Of a DNA stretch of 50,495 bases, positions 44,842 through 50,495 are shown piece after piece. The stretch comes from Nostoc flagelliforme FACHB-838 (GTDB taxonomy: Bacteria; Cyanobacteriota; Cyanobacteriia; Cyanobacteriales; Nostocaceae), in contig NZ_JACJSI010000050.1 in NCBI RefSeq assembly GCF_014698065.1, positions 1-50,495 of the forward strand, written 5' to 3'. The notes beneath the pieces were generated by a model. It had not been told where the DNA came from. It saw nothing but the letters and a program-made list of their open reading frames with translations, and searched no databases. Position 1 is the stretch's first letter. Every line of letters starts with the position of its first letter. The position numbers and the translations under genes were made by a program.

Positions 44842-45315
44842 CTACAACGCTGCTGCTTGAGGCTTAGATTTCCGAGATTTACGGGCGAACCTTTGCCCCA
44901 TTTCCTCAACTACTCCATCTAAACCAGCGCCTTGTCCACTAGCTTTGGCATAGTTATACACCTGCAACGCGGCTGCATAAGCTTCACTACCCACTGCTAG
45001 CGAAGTGTCATCCAGCAACTCTTGTAATTGCGACAAAGACAGCAATACTGGATACAAAGCTTCAAATAATTGTACGTCTTTCCGCATCTCATTGAGGTCA
45101 AACGATCGCGGTAAAAACTCTGGGTTCTGTGTCGCTACTTCCAATGCTTTGCTGACAAAGGCGCGGCTTTTATCTCCCATCTTAGGTAAAGCTTTCCGCT
45201 CTTCGTTACTTAAATCAATCAAAAATGGTAGCTTTTCTTTAATGGTGGCGATCGCTTGCAAGACGGCATCTCTCTCAGATTGCACTAGTGTTGCACTAAT
45301 TGGGGCTGTGGACAT
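44842..45315 (-). CDS. conserved soluble protein of unknown function
   Basis: The 157-aa protein is nearly all helical. Notable conserved-looking stretches are LPFLIDLSNEERKALPKMGDKSRAF and NPEFLPRSFDLNEM. The C-terminus is basic and flexible (KSRKSKPQAAAL). No signal peptide or membrane segment is seen. The pattern is shared by uncharacterised proteins of several bacterial phyla (recalled). ATG 45315 lacks an obvious ribosome binding site on the minus strand apart from GGAGAC. It is probably monocistronic. Confidence 0.7.
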   Translation of the reverse strand: MSTAPISATLVQSERDAVLQAIATIKEKLPFLIDLSNEERKALPKMGDKSRAFVSKALEVATQNPEFLPRSFDLNEMRKDVQLFEALYPVLLSLSQLQELLDDTSLAVGSEAYAAALQVYNYAKASGQGAGLDGVVEEMGQRFARKSRKSKPQAAAL

Positions 45316-45399
45316 AGAAATTAGTCTCCAGTATGTGGGTTAACTTTAGTGTGCCCACATATACAATTTAAATTTCAATCACACCAATAAAAATTCCCA

Positions 45400-45432
45400 G
45401 TTAAAAGGGTGAGCGATTGCCACCCTTTTAAC
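45400..45432. terminator. perfect 12-bp hairpin, possible bidirectional terminator
   Basis: GTTAAAAGGGTG (45400-45411) and CACCCTTTTAAC (45421-45432) have a 9-base loop. In the minus direction the stem is followed by a T-rich tract after four bases (TGGGAATTTTTATT), so it may end a transcript coming from the LysR side. Confidence 0.5.
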
Positions 45433-45547
45433 AATCAAAATCCTTACCTATATATATATTTAATCAGCAACACCAAAAAATCGTGTTCATTTATACAACA
45501 GAATAGTAACGATTGTTATAGTCTTGAAAAGCCCTTTACTTTTATAC

Positions 45548-45700
45548 TTTTGGCGAAACTTCACCGCCAAAAAAGCACCAGAGCAATAGGAAATTACTTG
45601 TGACCAAATGTGATTGATATTTATCAAATGCAAACTTGGTTAAGTTGAAAATATCCTTTTCAGCGCTATAGGTGATTTCCTACGCTCTGGTTATTTTTTT
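45548..45700 (+). ncRNA. candidate structured small RNA with terminator-like end
   Basis: A perfect 8-bp hairpin (TTTTGGCG 45548-45555, CGCCAAAA 45565-45572) is followed by a long-range stem, CCAGAGCAATAGGAAATTAC (45578-45597) against GTGATTTCCTACGCTCTGG (45672-45690). That stem ends in a TTATTTTTTT run. TATAGT at 45517-45522 could serve as a -10 box; no good -35 was seen. The order promoter-like box, hairpin, closing stem, U-tract fits a plus-strand RNA of about 170 nt. This is a structural inference only. Confidence 0.3.
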
Positions 45701-45869
45701 CCAAAGAGTTTTTGTTAGATTTGTAGTTAAAACGTTGATTATAGAACGCAAACAGTCTGTATAGCTAGTAGACAACGAACCTAATTCTATCTTCACCCTA
45801 TCTCAGCTTTTTTAGCCCAAAATTAAATTTGAGCTAAACAAGCGATGAGGAAAACTGGAAAGTATTACT

Positions 45870-46862
45870 TTAAATAACTGGTTTTGATATATGTTGAGGT
45901 GAGCCATCTAGCATAGATGATACCAACATTTGTTCAAAGACTTTAGAAAGAGCAGTTTGAAAACGTTGACGATGTTTGAGTTTGAAAAAAGGTCTAACTA
46001 TTTCTACGTAGGTGTAGCCAGCCGTAGGCATCGCACCGTTGCCATCTCTGTTATCAATAACTCGAATTGCCCGCAGTGTTCCTAACTGTATTTCTTTTTT
46101 TACCATCAACTCAGAAATTCCAATTGCACCGACACCATCTTCAATCGCTGCCTTTGTCATCTCCCCACTGTTGAATACTAAAATTACATTCAGTTCATTG
46201 AGATTAATTCCCCAATTTTGTAAGGCTTCCTCAAACCTTTGTTGGGTTCCAGAACCTGGTTCTCGCATTACCCAAAGGGTCTGAGTCAATTGGGTTAAGT
46301 CAATTTCTCCCCACTCAAACCAAGGGTGTTTTTGACCTACTACAATTTGTAAGCGATCGCTCCCCACTATTTCGTACTCCAGAGTACTCTGAAGCGCTGG
46401 TTTCACATCTCCTTCTACCAAACCCAAATCAAACTGTCCTGTCGCAGTTCCGACACAAATCTCTTCTGTATTGGCAAGGCTACAGTCAATCTGAATACCG
46501 GGATATCGGCTTTTAAACTCACTAATCTTACTTGGTAGCCAGTAATTACCAATTGTCAGACTCGACCCTAATTTCAATTCACCCCGTTGCAGATTGTTCA
46601 ATTCTCGCAATCCCCTTTCAGTCAAGGAAACTTGATCGAGAATTTTTTGCGCTTCCACTTGCAATAATTTACCCGCCTCAGCAATCTCAATATGGCGACC
46701 AATCCGATGGAATAGTTTAACTCCGTATTCTTGCTCTAAGTTGTGGATCGCTGCACTGACGGCAGGTTGTGTAATATAAAGCTCCTCTGCTGCGCGAGTA
46801 AAGTGTAAGTTCTGCGCCACAGCCAGAAATATTTTTAGCTGCTCAAGCGTCATTCCTGCCAT
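45870..46862 (-). CDS. LysR-type transcriptional regulator
   Basis: The 330-aa protein has an N-terminal winged helix-turn-helix at residues 4-62 (FTRAAEELYITQPAVSAAIHNLEQEYGVKLFHR), a linker helix and a LysR substrate-binding domain at about 92-300 (ELKLGSSLTIGNYWLP, GVGAIGISELMV). The effector and targets cannot be told from sequence; cyanobacterial relatives regulate carbon, nitrogen or sulfur genes. No divergent metabolic gene with clear coding sequence lies upstream, only a 44-codon frame, so its targets may be distant. The start could be residue 1 or the Met at residue 4 (MTLEQLKIF), which is the usual LysR N-terminus. Confidence 0.93.
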   Translation of the reverse strand: MAGMTLEQLKIFLAVAQNLHFTRAAEELYITQPAVSAAIHNLEQEYGVKLFHRIGRHIEIAEAGKLLQVEAQKILDQVSLTERGLRELNNLQRGELKLGSSLTIGNYWLPSKISEFKSRYPGIQIDCSLANTEEICVGTATGQFDLGLVEGDVKPALQSTLEYEIVGSDRLQIVVGQKHPWFEWGEIDLTQLTQTLWVMREPGSGTQQRFEEALQNWGINLNELNVILVFNSGEMTKAAIEDGVGAIGISELMVKKEIQLGTLRAIRVIDNRDGNGAMPTAGYTYVEIVRPFFKLKHRQRFQTALSKVFEQMLVSSMLDGSPQHISKPVI

Positions 46863-47407
46863 TTATCGTATCCCTACAACTCGGTGTCAAAATTTTAATC
46901 ACTTTCATTTATCATTCTGACAAACAAAAGCATTTGATTCTATCGATTAGTTTGACTAAAGTATAAACCAAGGCTTCGGCACGCACTCAAACGACCAACT
47001 AGAGGGGGGAACAGGCAGGGAAAGCAGGAGAAGCAGAGGAAGCAGGGGAAAATAACCAATGCCTAAATGCCCAATGCCCAATACTCAATAATTCCCAAGC
47101 ATGAAAATAAGGAAATTCACAAATGAACGATTTAGTAACTGCAATTATGCCTTGTATCTTGATTAGACTAGGTGTATTTATTGTCATAGAAAATAGTATT
47201 TTGACTCTTCTATCTGTAGGTTCTAGTTATATATTTGAACATTGTTCTCAATTGTAAATAGGGTAACAGCCAAAATCAGAGGATAAACAGGACAAATACT
47301 GGTGAAAAACCTCTCCGATCTTGGCTGTTTTCTTGAATTTATCTATCTTAAATCTCAGGCTTGTTTTATTTAGATATCTGCATTAAAATAAATTTTGAAT
47401 TTGAAAA
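46863..47407. other. region upstream of the LysR gene
   Basis: 545 bases. Purine-rich repeat debris lies at 47003-47050 (GGGGGAACAGGCAGGGAAAGCAGG) and short 'CCCAATGCC' repeats at 47070-47085. The only frame of interest is the 44-codon one at 47123. An inverted pattern in 46905-46960 could hold LysR autoregulatory sites but was not resolved. Confidence 0.4.
47123..47257 (+). CDS. possible 44-aa hydrophobic peptide, divergent from the LysR gene
   Basis: The frame of ATG plus 43 codons is preceded by AAGGAAATTCACAA, an acceptable ribosome binding site. The product is mostly hydrophobic (ILIRLGVFIVIENSILTLLSVG), with one likely membrane helix. It lies divergently upstream of the LysR regulator, where target genes are often found. 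No family is recognised and the frame could be chance. Confidence 0.3.
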   Translation: MNDLVTAIMPCILIRLGVFIVIENSILTLLSVGSSYIFEHCSQL

Positions 47408-47965
47408 ATGTACAATCATAACAAGTATATTTCAATAGCGCAAATATTGCGCTGGGTGCAAGTCATCTGGAAAGAGATTTACTATTACCTCCGCATTTTT
47501 TTCAGAAGAGCCTCTTTGGGGATAAGGGTGTTATTGATGCAGTTAAAATTGCAACCTACAGAAGAAGACAAAGATAAAAAAAAGCCAGGACGACTGAATC
47601 CGTCCCGAATTCGAGATCACTTGGCAAATGAGCGTACTTACCTCGCTTGGATGCGGACAGCGATCGCTCTTTTAGGTTTCGGTGTCGTCATCGTGCGTTT
47701 GCGTGCCTTCCAAGTACCTTTGATACCTCGTCCTGGCACAGGCTGGAAGTTAGGTTTAGTCTTCTCGCTGGTGGGTTTGATTACCGTGTGGCTATCAACG
47801 GCACACTATTTCGCAGTCCGCCGTGATATCGAAGAAGATACTTATGAACCAACAGATCGTTGGGTGTTGCTGTTCAGTCTTGCTATCATGATTCTCGGCG
47901 CTGGAGTAATTTATTTTGTTTTTACAACTTCTTTAGATCCATCAAGTCCACTTATGCCTGAGTAA
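47408..47965 (+). CDS. DUF202 (YidH-like) membrane protein
   Basis: The 185-aa protein has an amphipathic N-terminal region of about 60 residues. The DUF202 domain at about 68-180 has the signature RDHLANERTYLAWMRTAIALLGFGVVIVRL and three transmembrane helices (about 82-100, 115-135, 157-178). The function is unknown; members are small inner-membrane proteins. The extended N-terminus contains a second hydrophobic/basic stretch (YYYLRIFFRRASLGIRVLLMQL); the Met at residue 44 is an alternative start giving a more standard size of 142 aa. Confidence 0.85.
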   Translation: MYNHNKYISIAQILRWVQVIWKEIYYYLRIFFRRASLGIRVLLMQLKLQPTEEDKDKKKPGRLNPSRIRDHLANERTYLAWMRTAIALLGFGVVIVRLRAFQVPLIPRPGTGWKLGLVFSLVGLITVWLSTAHYFAVRRDIEEDTYEPTDRWVLLFSLAIMILGAGVIYFVFTTSLDPSSPLMPE

Positions 47966-47973
47966 TAGTATTT

Positions 47974-48696
47974 TTAAAACCGCACTTTGTATAACTCGAA
48001 TAATTCCCCTGATTTGTGAGTTACAACTTTAGCACCAGCCGCTTTAATGGTTTTTTCCCACTTAGCCAAAGGCTCTAAAAACACCTCAGCCCCCAAATAG
48101 GTTTCCAAAACTGCCCAATCTTGTGCTAAAGGCTGTTCTGAATTGAGAACGTCAAACACAAAATGTCCACCTGGTTTTAATACGCGCTTGACTTCTGCTA
48201 GTACAGCATTCCAGTATTCGAGTGGAAAATAGCAGCTAAATCCTGTGGCGATCGCTAAATCAAACTGCTCTGATGAGTAGTTTAACTGATGGGCTGCTCC
48301 CAACTCAACACCTTTGAACAGCTTAGAATTCAACTGCGGGCCACGAGAATTAAGGGTATCCCGTGCCACATTACTGATTTCTTGCCCATGAAAAAATGCT
48401 TGCCAATCCCGCCAAGGATAGATTAAAAAGCTGATACCACAGCCTATATCTAAACAGTGCTGGTTCTTTTTAGGTTCAGCAACTTCCCAGAAAGGGGAAG
48501 CAATTCTCCCTGAGAAATTGCCAGCAATCCACTCTCGAAATATCGGCATTTCCTGTACTTCTGTGGGAACTTCAAAGGGTTGACCTTGATATTCTTGGTT
48601 AAAGCGATAGGCTACTGGCGCTAATCTTTCCTGCCAGTCGGTTGATTTGTGTGCAGCAAAAAGATTTTGGAACTGAGAATCGGAATTTTTAGACAT
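47974..48696 (-). CDS. class I SAM-dependent methyltransferase
   Basis: The protein is 240 aa from ATG 48696; the frame extends 25 codons further upstream, but that stretch is repeat-like and lacks a ribosome binding site. The Rossmann core has motif I CLDIGCGISF, a second-strand acidic residue in FHGQEIS, and the motif-IV-like LAIATGFSCYFPLEYWNAVL followed by VLKPGGHFVFDVLNSEQ, typical of methyltransferase family 11. The substrate is unknown. It is a cytoplasmic enzyme, convergent with the DUF202 gene with only eight bases between their stops. Confidence 0.85.
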   Translation of the reverse strand: MSKNSDSQFQNLFAAHKSTDWQERLAPVAYRFNQEYQGQPFEVPTEVQEMPIFREWIAGNFSGRIASPFWEVAEPKKNQHCLDIGCGISFLIYPWRDWQAFFHGQEISNVARDTLNSRGPQLNSKLFKGVELGAAHQLNYSSEQFDLAIATGFSCYFPLEYWNAVLAEVKRVLKPGGHFVFDVLNSEQPLAQDWAVLETYLGAEVFLEPLAKWEKTIKAAGAKVVTHKSGELFELYKVRF

Positions 48697-49229
48697 TAGA
48701 TTATTGCTACTCTTTCTAAGGATTGTAGTCAAATTCGCTTTGCGATCGCCTACGACGGGCGGGTATGCCATCGCACCCCTAGCTAATCTCCTGCTGGAGT
48801 TTGTCCAACTTCGTAGCTGTAGCCAACATTGTGCTTGGTGATGCGTTCAGAAAAAAATTGATGATTTGGTTCTTGTTTACGATGATAATTTTGAGTTTTT
48901 TGATGAAAATTGGTTTTTAGATATCGATTCTCCAATGCTTAATATCAAACATATCTGCACTTGAATATATAAATGTATTTATGGACTACCCTTTACTTAA
49001 TCTGGGCAAAGTTAAATCTGAAAAAAGAAGTTTGCAAACCCCCAGCAACAAAAAGTGAGTAGTAAGGGTAAATATAACAAACATTAATTTTTGTCTTCTA
49101 AGCAACAATTTCAGATTGTTTTTCCAAAAAACTCGTCAAATCAACCTTTGGAATGATTTTGTTATAAATGTAACGAAATATATTATTTAAGGGCTATAGA
49201 GTCCGGCCTATAGTAGGAATTTGTTACCT
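48697..49229. other. intergenic region before the protease/transglutaminase-like operon
   Basis: 533 AT-rich bases separate divergent genes. No ORF was supported. A possible -10 (TATTAT) lies near 49182 upstream of the lipoprotein gene, unassigned with certainty. Confidence 0.4.
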
Positions 49230-49802
49230 ATGAGGATTGGATTCGCTTGGTTTACACCAAGTACAGTTAAAAAAATTTGGGTGGTAATTTCCATCAGCCT
49301 GTTATCTGGGGCGGGATGCACTTTACAAGAAACTAAAGCTACTGACTCGGCGCAACAACAGACTCAAACTGTCGGCTGGATAGAGAAAGGAAAAATTGCT
49401 GGTGTTGAAAAAGAGGTGAAAGTTAAGCTTGATACAGGTGCGACGACTACCTCGATTAATGCCGAGATTTTAGAACAGCCAAATAAAGAAACTGAATCCG
49501 GCGGCATGATTAAGTTCCGCTTTAGTGATGGAGATGGAGTTAAACAGACTTTTGAACTGCCGATTGTGCGGTGGGTTCGCATTGAAAGTCGCAAAGCCGA
49601 CTATATCCGTCGGCCAGTGGTGCGAATGAAAATCTGTGTTGCGGGTCAGTGGATTGAGGAAGAGGTAAACCTTGCTGATCGTGACGATTTCAACTATCCG
49701 GTCTTAATCGGACGCAATATGCTCGAAAAAGCCAAATTAGTTGTTGATTCATCCCAGACATTTACTAAAGATCCATCCTGTCCAACCCAGGAGGCGCAAT
49801 AG
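49230..49802 (+). CDS. retropepsin-like lipoprotein protease (RimB/COG4067 type)
   Basis: The protein is 190 aa from ATG 49230 (a TTG three codons upstream is less likely). A signal peptide with probable lipidation site GAGC (Cys30) precedes a single aspartyl-protease domain: KLDTGATTTSINAEIL with catalytic Asp68, then PIVRWVRI and PVLIGRNML, typical of the 'ATP-dependent zinc protease/RimB' family (DUF785). These retropepsin-like proteins often neighbour RimK-type ATP-grasp ligases and transglutaminase-like membrane proteins. The next gene overlaps its stop by one base (TAGTG), so the two are translationally coupled. Confidence 0.88.
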   Translation: MRIGFAWFTPSTVKKIWVVISISLLSGAGCTLQETKATDSAQQQTQTVGWIEKGKIAGVEKEVKVKLDTGATTTSINAEILEQPNKETESGGMIKFRFSDGDGVKQTFELPIVRWVRIESRKADYIRRPVVRMKICVAGQWIEEEVNLADRDDFNYPVLIGRNMLEKAKLVVDSSQTFTKDPSCPTQEAQ

Positions 49803-50431
49803 TGAAGCGTACTTTTTATGCCTTACTTCTGTCCTTGTTTTTAGCGGCGATCGGTTTAGCCATTTTTGTCCACAAGTTGACTGCTTCCGATGTGCCGTTT
49901 TTACCCAATCAAGCTTTCAATAGTTGGTACGTTGAAGCAAAGCTATCGCTAAATTCGCAATCCTCACCGTTTTCAGATGACGAAGATTTACCTACTAATA
50001 TTAAGTTTCATCTTCCTCAAGACTCTCAACGCTACGAAATTGTTAAGGAAGATTTTCTGAATAGAGGATTTACTCGCCAAGTCCAGACGCTAAAAGATTC
50101 AGCAAACCGAGTGGCAGTCTTTACTAAAGAAGACTCAGCTGACAGTAGCAAAACTCTCTTTTATCGAGCCATCATTCGCCGGCAAAATAACGTTGATCCT
50201 GGCAGTGAGAAAGTACCAATTTCAGGACGACGATTGGTAGACAAAGAACTGGTTAGGTTTGGCAAAAATATCGAGAGAGTTCAAGACAATTTGGCAGAAA
50301 ATTTGCCTACTGCTGAGATTGACTCACTTTTGAGAGAAGCTAAAAAGCAGTCAAGCGATCGCCTCTCCTTTGCCCAACGAATCAGGACTTACGCAACTGG
50401 CACAATGCGAGCGCCAATTACTAGTACATAA
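49802..50431 (+). CDS. membrane-anchored inactive-transglutaminase-like protein
   Basis: The 209-aa protein starts at GTG 49802, overlapping the TAG of the protease gene. It has one N-terminal transmembrane anchor (residues 4-24), then an extracytoplasmic domain resembling the 'inactive transglutaminase' N-terminal module found beside 7-TM domains (WYVEAKLSLNSQSSP, DSANRVAVFTKED, LFYRAIIRR). No transglutaminase Cys-His-Asp triad is visible. In other bacteria this module is followed by a 7-TM domain and a RimK-like ATP-grasp ligase; only 64 bases remain here, so those genes, if present, lie beyond the window. Function in peptide or amidoligase-type modification is inferred from such neighbourhoods. 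Confidence 0.75.
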   Translation: MKRTFYALLLSLFLAAIGLAIFVHKLTASDVPFLPNQAFNSWYVEAKLSLNSQSSPFSDDEDLPTNIKFHLPQDSQRYEIVKEDFLNRGFTRQVQTLKDSANRVAVFTKEDSADSSKTLFYRAIIRRQNNVDPGSEKVPISGRRLVDKELVRFGKNIERVQDNLAENLPTAEIDSLLREAKKQSSDRLSFAQRIRTYATGTMRAPITST

Positions 50432-50495
50432 GTATTATTTGAATCTGATTCCGAATGCCTTGTATTTGTAATAAAAGCTGGTGTATTGGAAGCAA

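Larger units (their letters stand above)
45316..45869. other. intergenic region with several hairpins
   Basis: 554 bases without a protein gene. Three perfect or near-perfect inverted repeats are described separately (45400-45432, 45548-45572, 45578-45690). A frame at 45409-45603 has no motif and is not called. Confidence 0.5.

Noticed and set aside
47003..47050. Purine-rich repeats as a possible regulatory site for the LysR gene
   Set aside because: Same low-complexity GGGAAGCAGG debris appears in other spacers (for example 17350-17410), so it is not specific to this promoter.

Overview
The window is cyanobacterial, most likely from a filamentous Nostocales species (Nostoc/Anabaena type). 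The palindrome GCGATCGC is very frequent. Many genes are typical of this group: dynamin-like GTPases, UPF0182, GH100 invertase, a tail-anchored MnSOD-type enzyme, a TpsB porin and a caspase/STAND/WD40 protein. Intergenic DNA is crowded with heptamer tandem repeats, REP palindromes and small MITE-like elements. No rRNA, tRNA or CRISPR array was seen.

Layout. 1-3.5 kb: remains of a bacterial dynamin pair. One gene keeps only the stalk/membrane part; the other is a GTPase with a C-terminal J domain. Each is broken by one in-frame TAA. 3.5-7.8 kb: a duplicated DUF305 lipoprotein, a rhodanese lacking its catalytic Cys, an RNase D-like exonuclease and two tandem CAP-domain exported proteins. 8.5-15.2 kb: mostly housekeeping genes (trpB, a SUI1/eIF1-like factor, a 52-aa Pmp3 protein, beta-carbonic anhydrase, trpC, lpdA). 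15.5-25.7 kb: a SWIM zinc-finger protein, an orphan TpsB, an FHA-PAS-GAF-GGDEF-EAL signalling protein, an HDAC-like deacylase, a small Cys-rich membrane protein and a membrane-anchored superoxide dismutase. 25.7-29.7 kb: an unrecognised exported protein with a PEP-CTERM-like tail, bracketed by two copies of one MITE-like element, then a second exported unknown, a nearly 1 kb gene-free stretch and a small membrane protein. 30.2-37 kb: an APC permease, a lipoprotein carrying a methyltransferase fold, an SDR dehydrogenase, a neutral invertase, small unknowns and a short ribbon-helix-helix-like gene. 37-40.1 kb: a large UPF0182 membrane protein. 40.2-44.8 kb: a decayed accessory island with a DUF1902/HicA pair (toxin broken), a REP-associated transposase (broken twice), a caspase-STAND-WD40 gene with an internal deletion, and a divergent Trypco1-like gene. 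The caspase/Trypco1 pair lies between two direct repeats of about 310-330 bp. 44.8-50.5 kb: a conserved unknown, a LysR regulator, a DUF202 protein, a methyltransferase, and the start of an operon with a retropepsin-like RimB-type lipoprotein and an inactive-transglutaminase-like exported protein.

Housekeeping genes look intact, whereas accessory genes show repeated decay. All five in-frame stops found by reading through frames are TAA, and at least three sit where CAA (Gln) is expected. The best candidates for a second look are the repeat-bracketed caspase/Trypco1 conflict locus, the dynamin/J-domain pair, the MITE-bracketed exported protein, and the protease/transglutaminase-like operon cut by the right edge. 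All family assignments come from reading motifs; no database search was run.
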